A program made the translations under genes and the position numbers. A stretch of DNA of 64,000 nt, taken from positions 1 through 64,000 of the forward strand of contig JAGWLO010000010.1 in assembly GCA_028872015.1 (NCBI GenBank). The letters are read 5' to 3'. Origin of the DNA: Burkholderiales bacterium (GTDB taxonomy: Bacteria > Pseudomonadota > Gammaproteobacteria > Burkholderiales > Burkholderiaceae_C). Under the pieces are notes generated by a model. The model worked only from the letters and a program-made list of their open reading frames with translations. It made no database searches and was not told where the DNA came from. This document shows, piece after piece, positions 24,463 to 33,020 of this stretch (position 1 is the first letter of the stretch; each line of letters starts with the position of its first letter).

Positions 24463-25044
24463 TCAGCCGAAAGGCCGCACCCCGATCAGCCAGCCGTGGA
24501 CCCAGAAGGCGAACACGGCCCAGGCCAACACGCCCACCAGCAGCGTGAGCCCGGTGGCCCGCGCGCTGCCGGCGGCCGGCGCCAGGGCGACCGCGCCGCG
24601 GTCGCGTTGGCGCGCGGCGCGGAAGTCGAGCACCGCCCAGAGCAGGAAGCTGCCGAACAGCAGCACCGCGGCCAGGCTGCCGTTGGCCAGCAGGTGCGCC
24701 AGGGCCCAGGTCTTCACGGCCAGCACCATGGGGTGCTTCAGCTGCGCCTTGATGGCATTGCCCGGCACATAGGCCGCCGCGAGCATCACGAAGGCGGCCA
24801 GCATCAGCAGGCCGGCCAGGTGGCGCGTCCACACCGGCGGCGCCCACAGCAGCACCGGCTGCTGCCGCGCGGCGCCCCAGCCCCAGACGATGAGCGCCAA
24901 GCCTGCCAGCGCCAGCACGCCGTAGGCGCCTTTCCAGGCGCCGGGGCCGATGCGCGCGAGCGTGCGGCCACGCCAGCCCTCGGCCACGATGCGCACCGAG
25001 TGCACGCCCAGGAACAACGCGAGGCCGAGGATCAGCAAGGTCAT
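24463..25044 (-). CDS. NnrU-family membrane protein
   Basis: 193 residues with five predicted membrane helices: MTLLILGLALFLGVHSVRIV at the N-terminus, then GVLALAGLALIVWGW, LAGLLMLAAFVMLAAAY, a central pair around KTWALAHLLANGSLAAVLLFG, and LLVGVLAWAVFAFWVHG. The motif LKHPMVLAVKTWALAHLLANG is characteristic of NnrU. The family is linked to nitric-oxide reduction in some denitrifiers, but it also resembles isoprenylcysteine methyltransferase-like proteins and is widespread without denitrification genes. No such genes are nearby. Confidence 0.9.
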   Translation of the reverse strand: MTLLILGLALFLGVHSVRIVAEGWRGRTLARIGPGAWKGAYGVLALAGLALIVWGWGAARQQPVLLWAPPVWTRHLAGLLMLAAFVMLAAAYVPGNAIKAQLKHPMVLAVKTWALAHLLANGSLAAVLLFGSFLLWAVLDFRAARQRDRGAVALAPAAGSARATGLTLLVGVLAWAVFAFWVHGWLIGVRPFG

Positions 25045-25106
25045 GGCAGGACAGCCCGTGGTTGGCGCAGACCCGCCGGATTGTGCCGCCGCTATCCTCG
25101 GCGGCC

Positions 25107-25140
<34 letters not shown>

Positions 25141-25263
25141 GGGCCCGCGGCTGCCCGCGGTCGGCCAGAATCGCTGGCGGTCCGTTGTCCTCTGTCAGCC
25201 AGGTCGTGGCCCCGAGGCTGCAGGCCGGCCATCCCCACAGTCCGTAAGGCCAGAAAGCCCGCC

Positions 25264-26397
25264 ATGCTCCACCTTCCCCGCCCGGCCCGCGCCTTGTGCG
25301 CGTTCGCCCTGGCCGCCGTCGCTGTTGCGGTGGCCGCACCACCGGTCCGCGCCCAGGCCCCCGAGCCCAAGGTGCTGAACATCTACAACTGGTCGGACTA
25401 CATCGCCGACGACACGATCAAGAACTTCGAGAAAGAGACCGGCATCAAGGTCCGCTACGACAACTACGACAACAACGAGATCCTGCAGGCCAAGCTGCTG
25501 GCGGGCAAGACCGGCTACGACATCGTGGTGCCCAGTGCACAGTTCGCCAAGCTGCAGATCAAGGCCGGGCTGTTCCGCAAGCTCGACCGCTCGCTGCTGC
25601 CGAACTGGAAGTACCTCGATCCGGCGCTGCTGGCCAAGCTGGACGCGGTGGATCCGGGCAACCAGTACCTGGTGGACTGGTTGTGGGGCTACATCACGGT
25701 GGGCATCAACACCGCCAAGGTGAAGGCCGCGCTGGGCGGCCAGCCGCTGCCGGCCAACCCATGGGACCTGATCTTCCAGCCCGCCTATGCCAGCAAGCTC
25801 AAGGCCTGCGGCATCAACCTGCTCGATTCGGCTTCCGAGGTGATGCCGGTGGCCATGATCTATGCCGGCAAGCCGCCCTACAGCACCCACGCGGCAGACT
25901 ACAACGCCGCGCGTGCGGTGCTGGCCAAGGCGCGGCCCTACATCACCCGCTTCTCGTCCTCGGGCTACATCAACGACCTGGCGGCCGGGCAGCTGTGCGT
26001 GGTGATGGGCTATTCGGGCGACATCAACATCGCGCGCCAGCGCGCCCTCGACGACAAGAGCGGGCAGGACATCCAGGCCCTGGTACCCGACCGCGGCGCG
26101 ACGCTGTTCTTCGACACGATGGCGATTCCGGCCGACGCCGAGCACCCGCGCAACGCGCACCTGTTCATCAACTACATCCTGCGCCCCGAAGTCGACGCCA
26201 GTCTCACCAACAAGGTCTTCTACGCCAACCCCAACCTGGCCGCGCGCAAGTACGTCAAGAAGTCGGTGGCCGACAATCCGACGGTGTTCCTGACCCCGGC
26301 CGAGCTGGCCAAGATGACCGTGCCCGACGCCGTGCCGCAGGACATCCGCCGCGTGCAGACGCGCATCTTCACGGCCTTCAAGGCCGGGCTCAACTGA
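25264..26397 (+). CDS. Periplasmic polyamine (putrescine)-binding protein, PotF-like
   Basis: 377 residues with a signal peptide (hydrophobic core ALCAFALAAVAVAVAAP, cleavage after VRAQA). The mature protein is a type-II periplasmic binding protein of the PotD/PotF group: VLNIYNWSDYIADDTIKNFE, YDIVVPSAQFAKLQIKAGLF, NQYLVDWLWGYITVGINTAK and GATLFFDTMAIPADAEHPRN. It delivers putrescine or spermidine to an ABC importer, but no permease or ATPase genes lie next to it, so it is an orphan or works with a distant system. The stop overlaps the next ATG by one base. Confidence 0.92.
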   Translation: MLHLPRPARALCAFALAAVAVAVAAPPVRAQAPEPKVLNIYNWSDYIADDTIKNFEKETGIKVRYDNYDNNEILQAKLLAGKTGYDIVVPSAQFAKLQIKAGLFRKLDRSLLPNWKYLDPALLAKLDAVDPGNQYLVDWLWGYITVGINTAKVKAALGGQPLPANPWDLIFQPAYASKLKACGINLLDSASEVMPVAMIYAGKPPYSTHAADYNAARAVLAKARPYITRFSSSGYINDLAAGQLCVVMGYSGDINIARQRALDDKSGQDIQALVPDRGATLFFDTMAIPADAEHPRNAHLFINYILRPEVDASLTNKVFYANPNLAARKYVKKSVADNPTVFLTPAELAKMTVPDAVPQDIRRVQTRIFTAFKAGLN

Positions 26398-26828
26398 TGG
26401 GCGCGCTGGCCAGGCGCGTGCTGCTGCCGCTGATCGCCCTGGCCCTGCTGGGCGCCCTGTACTTCTGGGTCGTGTTGCACTGGAGCTACTCCACGGGCGA
26501 GCGCGCCGGCTGGGTGCAGAAGCTCTCGCACAAGGGCTGGCTGTGCAAGACCTGGGAAGGCGAGCTGGCGCTGGTCTCGCTGCCGGGCACGGCGCCCGAG
26601 AAGTTCGCCTTCACGATCCGCGACGAGGCGACGGCCCAGGAAGTGGTCAAGGCCATGGGGCGCCGCGTGAGCCTGCACTACGAGCAGAAGGTGGGCCTGC
26701 CCGGCAGCTGCTTCGGCGACACCCGCTACTACATCACCGGCGTGAAGGTCAGCGACGAGATTCCGCTCGCCGCCGGGGTGGTGGTGCCTGCGCCCCCGGC
26801 CTCGGCCGCCGCGTCGGCGCCGCGCTGA
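26397..26828 (+). CDS. Hypothetical membrane-anchored protein
   Basis: 143 residues. One N-terminal membrane helix (LLPLIALALLGALYFWVVLHW) is followed by an extracytoplasmic domain with two cysteines (GWLCKTWEGELALVSLPG and GLPGSCFGDTRYYITGVKV), then an alanine/proline tail. I recognise the type, a conserved beta/gammaproteobacterial single-pass protein, but no function. Its ATG overlaps the stop of the polyamine-binding gene (TGATG), so the two are co-translated. Confidence 0.8.
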   Translation: MGALARRVLLPLIALALLGALYFWVVLHWSYSTGERAGWVQKLSHKGWLCKTWEGELALVSLPGTAPEKFAFTIRDEATAQEVVKAMGRRVSLHYEQKVGLPGSCFGDTRYYITGVKVSDEIPLAAGVVVPAPPASAAASAPR

Positions 26829-26834
26829 GCTCGC

Positions 26835-26852
26835 CGGCCCCGCCGCGGCGGG
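26835..26852. terminator. GC palindrome between convergent genes
   Basis: GCCCCGCCG/CGGCGGGGC is a perfect palindrome (effective loop about 4 nt) between two convergent stop codons. There is no T-tract on either side, so it is a weak candidate for a bidirectional terminator. Confidence 0.35.
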
Positions 26853-26856
26853 GCGC

Positions 26857-28554
26857 TCAGACGCCGTACCAGATCACCTTCTGGCGCAGACCCACCCAGC
26901 GGTCGTAGTTCTTCGCGAAGAGATCCTCGATCCGGTTGCGCTTGATCTTGAAGGTGGGCGTGATGATGTCGTTGTCCACCGTCCAGGCGTCGACCATCGC
27001 CACCAGGCAGTCGAGCTGCTCGTGCGGGTCGAGCGTGGCGTTGATGCGCGCCAGGTGCGCCGCCAGCGAGGCCTCGAGCTCGGCCCGGCCCGCGGGGTCG
27101 CGCGCCTTGTGCGCGGCCTCGGCGTTGAGCATCACCAGCGCCAGCGGCTGACCGAGGTTGGCGCCGGTGACGCAGCAGGCCTCGATGGCTTCGTGCATGA
27201 CCAGCCGGTCCTCGATCGGCGCCGGCGCCACGTACTTGCCCTTGCTGGTCTTGAAGAGGTCCTTCACGCGCCCGGTGATGCGCAGGTTGCCCTCGGCGTC
27301 GAGCGCGCCCTTGTCGCCGGTCTTGAGCCAGCCGTCGGCGCTGAGCGTCTGCGCCGTCAGCTCGGGCTGCTGGAAGTAGCCCAGCATGACGCAGGGCGCG
27401 CGCACCTGGATCTCGCTGCTGACCGGGTCGAGCCGGCACTCCACGCCCTCGTAGGCCTGGCCCACCGTGCCCGGCCGCGGGCGCCCCGGTAGCGTGGCGT
27501 GGCTGATGCCGCAGTTCTCGGTCATGCCATAGACCTCGACCAGGTCCAGCCCCAGCCGGTCGTACCAGCGCAGCAGCTCGGGCGGCATCGGCGCCGCCCC
27601 ACCGGCGGCGAACTGGCATTCCTGCAGGCCCAGCGCGCTGAGCACCTTCTTGCGCACGATGCCGCGCAGGATGGGGATCTTGAGCAAGCGGTCGAGCTTG
27701 GCCGGCGGCATCTTGGCGTTCACGCCCTGCTGGAACTTCACCCACAGCCGCGGCACCGAGAAGAACACCGTGGGCCGCGCGCGCTGCAGGTCGACCGTGA
27801 AGGTGTCCAGGCTCTCGGCGAAGTACACGTGCATGCCGGTGGCCAGCAGCCCGTGTTCGACCAACGTGCGCTCGGCCACGTGCGACAGCGGCAGGTAGCT
27901 CAGCATGCGTGCGCTGTGGTTCAGCGCCGGCACCCGCTTCAGCCCCGCCTGCACGCCCCAGGCAAAGGTGCCGAAGCTGTGCATCACGCCCTTGGGCGCG
28001 CCGGTGGTGCCCGAGGTGTACATGATGGTGGACAGGGCCTCGGCCGCGCGCAGCGGCTGGCCCGCCAGCGGCGCGGTGCGGGCCGTGATGTCGTCCCAGG
28101 CCGGGTACGAGCGGGCCACGTCGGCCGGCGCCAGCGGCAGGCCGATGCAGGGCAGATCGGGCGGCACCCCGGGCTTCATTGCCTCCCAGCCGTCGAGCTT
28201 GCCCACGAACAGCAGCCGCGCGCCACTGTGCTGCAGGATCTGGCGGATCGTGCCGGCGGCCAGCGTGGGGTACAGGGGCACCGAGACGAGGCCGGCGAGC
28301 CAGATCGCGAAGTCGCTCATCAGCCAGTGCGCGGTGTTCTTCGACAGCAGCGCCACCCGGTCGCCCGGCTGCAGCCCCAGGCTCTGCAGATGGGCGGCCA
28401 TGCGCCGGCACTGGTCCATCAGCTCGCGCCAGGTGTAGTCGCGCACCACACCGCCGCCCAGCGGCTGGGTCAGCGCGATGCGCTCGGGCGCCGTGGCCTC
28501 CCAGTGGTAGAGGCGCTGCAGGGCGAGCGCGTCGGGGGCAACCGTGAGGGTCAT
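26857..28554 (-). CDS. Long-chain acyl-CoA synthetase (AMP-forming)
   Basis: 565 residues of the ANL superfamily. The AMP-binding loop TIMYTSGTTGAPKGVMHSFG, the motif VYGMTENCGISH, WLKTGDKG and RITGRVKDLFKTSKGKYVAP mark the usual A3-A8 core sequences. The C-terminal lysine region is KRNRIEDLF. The long, FadD/FAA-like arrangement (PTVFFSVPRLWVKFQQGV and a helical insertion) points to fatty-acid activation to acyl-CoA. The ATG at 28554 (MTLTVAPDALALQRLYHWEA) is preferred over 28608. It is a single-gene unit, convergent with the small membrane-protein gene. Confidence 0.92.
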   Translation of the reverse strand: MTLTVAPDALALQRLYHWEATAPERIALTQPLGGGVVRDYTWRELMDQCRRMAAHLQSLGLQPGDRVALLSKNTAHWLMSDFAIWLAGLVSVPLYPTLAAGTIRQILQHSGARLLFVGKLDGWEAMKPGVPPDLPCIGLPLAPADVARSYPAWDDITARTAPLAGQPLRAAEALSTIMYTSGTTGAPKGVMHSFGTFAWGVQAGLKRVPALNHSARMLSYLPLSHVAERTLVEHGLLATGMHVYFAESLDTFTVDLQRARPTVFFSVPRLWVKFQQGVNAKMPPAKLDRLLKIPILRGIVRKKVLSALGLQECQFAAGGAAPMPPELLRWYDRLGLDLVEVYGMTENCGISHATLPGRPRPGTVGQAYEGVECRLDPVSSEIQVRAPCVMLGYFQQPELTAQTLSADGWLKTGDKGALDAEGNLRITGRVKDLFKTSKGKYVAPAPIEDRLVMHEAIEACCVTGANLGQPLALVMLNAEAAHKARDPAGRAELEASLAAHLARINATLDPHEQLDCLVAMVDAWTVDNDIITPTFKIKRNRIEDLFAKNYDRWVGLRQKVIWYGV

Positions 28555-28687
28555 GACGATGGAGCCGGCCGGACCGGCGTTGAGCGCAAGGGGTGCGAGC
28601 CTACCCAAGCGGCGGCGCGGCCGGGAGCAGGACTTCCCGCAAGAAGCGCGTAGGGGCCCCGAAAGAGGGTGCTCGGCGCAGTGCTGG

Positions 28688-29509
28688 CTAGCCCCGGCCC
28701 TGCTGCAGGGCCTGCGCGAGCTGCTCGTGCGACTGGCGGGCGGCGCGCAGCACCAGGGTCGGGTCGAGGCCGGCCCGGTCCGCCACGTCGAGGGCCACGT
28801 CGTCCAGGGTCTGGGGCGCCGCCATCAGCGCATGCACCAGCACCGACAGGCCGCAGATCGCCCGGGCGCCGGCCGGCTCGGGCAGCGGCCCGCCGGCCTG
28901 GGCCGCCACGTGGTGCCGCACGCTGGCCACGGCGGCCGCGCCCAGGCCCCAGGTCTCGCACAGCGCCGCGCCCAGCGCGTCGTGGCTGACGCCGAAGCCG
29001 GTGCGCTCCAGCGTCACCAGCTCGGCGTCGGCCGGGGCGGCACGCAGCATCGCGCCGTAGTGGCTGGGCGAATGGCGGAACAGCACCGCCTTGCCGCATT
29101 CCTCGAACAGGCCGGCCGAATGCGCCGCCCAGGCGTCCAGCGCCAGCCGGCTGCCCAGCCGGCCCATGAGCAGGCCGCGCTGCGCGGCGCGCTGCCACAC
29201 CGGCTCGAGCTCGGGCGCGGGCGGAAAGGCGGCCCGCAGGCCGATCTCGAAGGTGATCGCCGCCACCTCGCGCATGCCCAGGTAGGTGATGGCCTGCTGC
29301 ACGCTCTGCACCCGGCCCTTCAGGCCGTAGAGCGAGGAGTTGACGGCCTTCAGCACGGCCGCGGCCAGCGCCATGTCGGTCTCGATCAGGCTGGCCGCGG
29401 CCAGCAGGTTGATGTCCTCCTCGGCCAGCAGCAGGGACAGCTGCACCAGGGCCTGCGGCTGCGCCGGGATGTCGATGTCGAGGGCGCGCAGTTCGGGGGC
29501 TACGGACAT
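28688..29509 (-). CDS. HDOD-domain signalling protein
   Basis: 273 residues covered by one HDOD domain: IPAQPQALVQLSLLLAEEDI, LIETDMALAAAVLKAVNSSL, YGLKGRVQSVQQAITYLGMR and GLFEECGKAVLFRHSP. HDOD domains resemble HD phosphohydrolases but usually lack the metal ligands and act in signalling or regulation; the partner is unknown. It has no second domain such as GGDEF. It lies alone between the acyl-CoA ligase gene (gap 133 bp) and the GMC oxidoreductase gene. Confidence 0.92.
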   Translation of the reverse strand: MSVAPELRALDIDIPAQPQALVQLSLLLAEEDINLLAAASLIETDMALAAAVLKAVNSSLYGLKGRVQSVQQAITYLGMREVAAITFEIGLRAAFPPAPELEPVWQRAAQRGLLMGRLGSRLALDAWAAHSAGLFEECGKAVLFRHSPSHYGAMLRAAPADAELVTLERTGFGVSHDALGAALCETWGLGAAAVASVRHHVAAQAGGPLPEPAGARAICGLSVLVHALMAAPQTLDDVALDVADRAGLDPTLVLRAARQSHEQLAQALQQGRG

Positions 29510-29597
29510 GGCAGTGGAGGGGAGAGGCCGCGGATGAGCGATGGTAGGTCGCCGCCGAGGGGCCCGCGTATCGAACCGTGCACCACCGCCCGGGCAA

Positions 29598-29625
29598 CAA
29601 AAAAGCGCCGTCGCAGCGGCGCTTT
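29598..29625 (-). terminator. Intrinsic terminator downstream of the GMC oxidoreductase gene
   Basis: AAAGCGCCG (29602-29610) and CGGCGCTTT (29617-29625) form a 9-bp stem with a 6-nt loop, followed on the minus strand by T residues (29601-29599). A second GC hairpin (29631-29637 with 29647-29653) lies just before it. The 277-bp gap 29510-29786 contains these two hairpins and nothing else I can identify; I saw no tRNA. Confidence 0.7.
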
Positions 29626-29786
29626 CAAAGCCGGCCCATCATGGCGGGGCCGGTCTGCCATGCTGGCTTCGAATGATGTCTGCTGTCTCCTCAGGCCCCC
29701 GTGGGGCGAGTGGGCGCCGTATCAGCCGACCGCTCGCCACGAGTGCCGGCACTATGTGGCAGGCGCGCGCTTCGCCGCCATCGGGG

Positions 29787-31442
29787 CTAACCCGCCGCGC
29801 CGGTGATCCAGGCTGCAGCGCGCTCGGCGATCATCAGCGTGGGCGAGTTGGTGTTGCCGCTGGTGATGGTGGGCATGACGCTGGCATCCACCACCCGCAG
29901 GCCGGCCAGCCCCTGCACGGCCAGCCGCGGGCTCACCACGGCGCCGGCGTCGCCTGCGGCGCCCATGCGGCAGGTGCCCACGGGGTGGAAGATCGTGGTG
30001 CCGATGTCGCCCGCCAGGCGCACCAGTTCGTCGTCGCTCTGGTAGGCAGGGCCCGGCTTGATCTCGCGCGGCCGGTAGCGCGCCAGCGCCGGCATGCCCA
30101 CGATGCGGCGTGTCAGGCGCAGCGAGGCCGCCGCCACCTGCCGGTCTTCGGGCGTCGACAGGTAGTTCGGCCGGATTGCCGGTGCGTCCTCGGCCCGCGG
30201 CGACCGGATGTGGACCTGTCCGCGCGAGCCGGGGTTGAGGTTGCACACGCTGGCCGTGAAGGCGTCGTAGCGATGCAGCGGCTGGCCGAAGGCATCGAGC
30301 GACAAGGGCTGCACGTGGTACTGCAGGTCGGGCCCGGGCTGCCCGGGCGACGACCGTGCAAACGCCCCCAGTTGCGACGGCGCCATGCTCATCGGGCCGC
30401 TGCGCCGCCACAGGTACTCGAGCGCGATGCCGGCCTGGCCCCACAGCGAATGGGCCAGGGTGTTCAGCGTCTTCACGCCCTCGACCGCGAACACGGCACG
30501 GATCTGCAGGTGGTCCTGCAGGTTCTCGCCCACGCCCGGCAGGTCGTGGACGACGGGAATGCCGTGCGCGTGCAGCAGCGCCCCTGGGCCCACGCCGGAC
30601 AGCTGCAGCAGCTGCGGCGTGCCCACCGCGCCGGCGCACAGGATCACCTCGCGCGCGGCGTGAACGGCCTGCGGCGCACCGCCCGCGGCCGGTCGCAGCT
30701 CCACGCCCAGCGCGCGCCGGCCCTCGAACAGCACGCGCAGGGTCTGGGTGCCGGTGCGCACCTCGAGGTTGGGCCGCCTGGCGGCCGGGCGCAGGAAGGC
30801 CTTGGACGCATTCCAACGCACGCCACGGCGCTGGTTGACCTCGAAGTAGCCCACGCCTTCGTTGTCGCCTCGGTTGAAGTCATCGCTGGCCGGCAGCCCG
30901 GCCTCGCCGGCAGCGGCGGCAAAGGCGTCGAGCACCTCCCAGCGCAGGCGCTGGCGCTCGACCCGCCACTCGCCGCCGTGCCCGTGGTGGACTGCGTCGA
31001 AGGCGGCCCGGGCGTCGGCATCGCCGCGCCAATGGTCCTCGTGGCGCTTGAAGTACGGCAGGCAGGCGTCCCAGCGCCAGGCCGGATCGCCCGTCCGCGC
31101 CGCCCAGGCGTCGTAATCTCGTGCCTGGCCCCGCATGTAGATCATGCCGTTGATGCTCGAGCTGCCGCCCAGCACGCGCCCGCGCGGGTAGCGCAGGCTG
31201 CGGCCGTTCAGGCCCGGGTCGGGCTCGGTGCTGTACAGCCAGTCGGTGCGCGGGTTGCCGATGCAGTACAGGTAACCCACGGGAATGTGGATCCAGGGGT
31301 AGTTGTCGCGCCCGCCGGCCTCGACCAGCAGCACGCGGCAGGACGGATCGGCCGACAGGCGGTTGGCCAGCAGGCAGCCGGCAGTGCCTGCGCCGACGAT
31401 CACGTAGTCGAACAGCGGGGTTTGCGGAATCGTGGGGGTCAT
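29787..31442 (-). CDS. GMC-family FAD oxidoreductase (choline dehydrogenase-like)
   Basis: 551 residues. The FAD motif is at the N-terminus (YVIVGAGTAGCLLANRLSAD). The GMC signatures follow: RGRVLGGSSSINGMIYMRGQ and GAVGTPQLLQLSGVGP. The C-terminal catalytic region has FHPVGTCRMG and a substrate/FAD segment SGNTNSPTLMIAERAA; the conserved His and Asn are present. Such enzymes oxidise alcohols, often choline-like or aliphatic alcohols; no betaine aldehyde dehydrogenase gene is nearby, so choline is not implied. Single gene, with an intrinsic terminator about 160 bp downstream. Confidence 0.93.
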   Translation of the reverse strand: MTPTIPQTPLFDYVIVGAGTAGCLLANRLSADPSCRVLLVEAGGRDNYPWIHIPVGYLYCIGNPRTDWLYSTEPDPGLNGRSLRYPRGRVLGGSSSINGMIYMRGQARDYDAWAARTGDPAWRWDACLPYFKRHEDHWRGDADARAAFDAVHHGHGGEWRVERQRLRWEVLDAFAAAAGEAGLPASDDFNRGDNEGVGYFEVNQRRGVRWNASKAFLRPAARRPNLEVRTGTQTLRVLFEGRRALGVELRPAAGGAPQAVHAAREVILCAGAVGTPQLLQLSGVGPGALLHAHGIPVVHDLPGVGENLQDHLQIRAVFAVEGVKTLNTLAHSLWGQAGIALEYLWRRSGPMSMAPSQLGAFARSSPGQPGPDLQYHVQPLSLDAFGQPLHRYDAFTASVCNLNPGSRGQVHIRSPRAEDAPAIRPNYLSTPEDRQVAAASLRLTRRIVGMPALARYRPREIKPGPAYQSDDELVRLAGDIGTTIFHPVGTCRMGAAGDAGAVVSPRLAVQGLAGLRVVDASVMPTITSGNTNSPTLMIAERAAAWITGAAG

Positions 31443-31532
31443 GGGAGCCTGGTCGGTGCTGGCAGCGGTGGCAGGCGCGGCCTGACGCGGGTTTTCACGG
31501 GGGCATCAAAACAACATTTTCCGGCGCCCTGC

Positions 31533-31564
31533 TTTACAGGGGGGCCGCAGGGGTGCCCTAATAC
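31533..31564 (+). promoter_or_regulatory. Possible promoter of the RNA-binding protein gene
   Basis: TTTACA (31533-31538) and TAATAC (31559-31564) resemble -35 and -10 elements, but the 20-bp spacer is long. It would give a leader of about 90 nt, a length often seen for cold-regulated mRNAs. Confidence 0.3.
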
Positions 31565-31657
31565 GGAGTCTGTGTCTGGCAGCCGCACCTTTCGCCTGAT
31601 TGGTTCACGCAGGGTTGAGCTCCACATGGTTCTGACTGGTACTTTCGAGGGCTCCCC

Positions 31658-32146
31658 GTGGGAAACAAACTTTACGTCGGTAATCTGGCTTACTCGGTGC
31701 GCGACGACTCGCTGCTCCAGGCCTTTTCGCAGTTCGGCAATGTCGCTTCGGCCAAGGTCATGATGGACCGAGAGACCGGCCGCTCCAAGGGTTTCGGCTT
31801 CGTCGAGATGGGCTCGGACGCCGAGGCCCAGGCCGCCATCAACGGCATGAACGGCCAGCCGCTGGATGGCCGTGCCGTCGTCGTCAACGAGGCCCGTCCG
31901 CGTGAAGAGCGCCCGGGCGGCTTCGGCGGTGGTGGCGGTGGCAGCCGCGGCGGTGGCGGCGGCTACGGCGGTGGCGGTGGCGGTGGTGGCTACGGCGGCG
32001 GTGGTGGCGGTGCCGGCGGCGGCGGGCGCAGCCCGTACGGCGGTGGTGGCGGCGGCCGCAGCCCGTACGGCGGTGGCGGCGGCAGCCGTGGCGGCTATGG
32101 CGGCGGCGGTGGCGGCACTGGCGGCGGCAGCCGCGGTGGCTACTGA
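31658..32146 (+). CDS. Glycine-rich RNA-binding protein (single RRM)
   Basis: 162 residues. One RRM occupies residues 4-80 with RNP2 LYVGNL (5-10) and RNP1 KGFGFVEM (44-51), then a tail of about 70 residues made almost only of Gly with Arg, Tyr and Ser (RGG/YGG repeats). Bacterial RRM proteins of this type are RNA chaperones, often induced by cold. GTG at 31658 with a GAGGG site 7 nt upstream is the start; the family normally begins MGNKLYVGNL. A strong terminator follows. The tail is highly repetitive at DNA level (GGCGGTGGT and similar) and so prone to length change. Confidence 0.95.
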   Translation: MGNKLYVGNLAYSVRDDSLLQAFSQFGNVASAKVMMDRETGRSKGFGFVEMGSDAEAQAAINGMNGQPLDGRAVVVNEARPREERPGGFGGGGGGSRGGGGGYGGGGGGGGYGGGGGGAGGGGRSPYGGGGGGRSPYGGGGGSRGGYGGGGGGTGGGSRGGY

Positions 32147-32181
32147 GACTTCCGCCCGGGTGCCTCGCACCCGACGCGCGC

Positions 32182-32205
32182 AAGGGCACCTTCGGGTGCC
32201 CTTTT
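32182..32205 (+). terminator. Intrinsic terminator after the RNA-binding protein gene
   Basis: AAGGGCACC and GGTGCCCTT pair perfectly around a TTCG tetraloop and run into TTTT, 36 bp after the stop. This is one of the clearest terminators in the window. Confidence 0.93.
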
Positions 32206-32243
32206 GCATGGTGGCGCCGGTGCGGTCCGCGGCCGGCCAGGCG

Positions 32244-33020
32244 CTAGGGTGAGCGCCGCGGCTTGCGTCCGCGCCCGGCCACCAGCCGGTCGAACAGACG
32301 GTCGGGCAGCAGCCGCAACACCGCGGCGATGCCGGCCATCGGCCACGGAATGACGCGCCGGCTGACGCCTGCGGCGATGGCGGCGAACGCCCGCTCGGCA
32401 AAGGCCTCGGCCGTCATCAGGAACGGCTTGCGGTACGGGTCGTGCGCGGTCAGCGGCGTGGCGACGAAGCCCGGCAGCAGCGTCACCACCTGCACGCCGC
32501 TGCCGCGGCACTCGCCGCGCAGGCTCTCGCAGTAGGCCACCACGGCCGCCTTGCTGGCACAGTAGGCGCCGTGTCCCGGAAAGCCGCGCAGGGCCGCGAC
32601 GCTAGCGACGCCCACCAGCCGGCCGCTGCCCCGCTCGCGCATCGGGCGCAGGAACGGGTGGAAGGTGGCGGCCAGGCCGAAGCAGTTGACGGCGAACACC
32701 TCGCGCATCACATCCAGGTCGGCGCGCTCGGTGGTGTCCATGCCGATGCTGATGCCGGCGTTGGCGACCACGACGTCGGGCAGCCCCTGGCGCTCGATGC
32801 AGGCCTGGGCGGCGGCGACGATCTCGTCGGTGCGGGCCACGTCGGCGCCGTAGACGCCGGCGCGGCCATCGTCCAGCCCCTGGCGCCGCACCCAGTCGTG
32901 CAGCAGGTCGGTGCGGCGGGCCACCAGCGCCACGCGCCAGCCGGCGGCGACGTAGCGGGCCGCCAGCGCCTGCCCGATGCCGCTGGACGCCCCGGTAATG
33001 AAGACCAGCGGTGCCTTCAT
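32244..33020 (-). CDS. Short-chain dehydrogenase/reductase
   Basis: 258 residues of the classical SDR family: the cofactor motif TGASSGIGQALA at the N-terminus, VVANAGISIG (NAG motif), the catalytic Ser in VGVASVAALRG and Tyr/Lys in YCASK. The absence of an acidic residue after the second strand (VALVARRTDLL) suggests NADPH use. The C-terminus is extended and hydrophobic-basic (WPMAGIAAVLRLLPDRLFDR), as in membrane-associated SDRs. It overlaps lptC as ATGA and so is the last gene of kdsD-kdsC-lptC, the place where lptA is usually found. The substrate is unknown. Confidence 0.92.
   Translation of the reverse strand: MKAPLVFITGASSGIGQALAARYVAAGWRVALVARRTDLLHDWVRRQGLDDGRAGVYGADVARTDEIVAAAQACIERQGLPDVVVANAGISIGMDTTERADLDVMREVFAVNCFGLAATFHPFLRPMRERGSGRLVGVASVAALRGFPGHGAYCASKAAVVAYCESLRGECRGSGVQVVTLLPGFVATPLTAHDPYRKPFLMTAEAFAERAFAAIAAGVSRRVIPWPMAGIAAVLRLLPDRLFDRLVAGRGRKPRRSP

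Noticed and set aside
29640-29786. tRNA-like TTCGAAT segment in the gap before the GMC gene
   Set aside because: No acceptor stem, D arm or anticodon arm can be drawn around it.
31915-32143. GGC/GGT-rich tandem repeats that could be taken for a minisatellite or CRISPR
   Set aside because: They are in frame and encode the Gly-rich tail of the RRM protein; there are no regular spacers.
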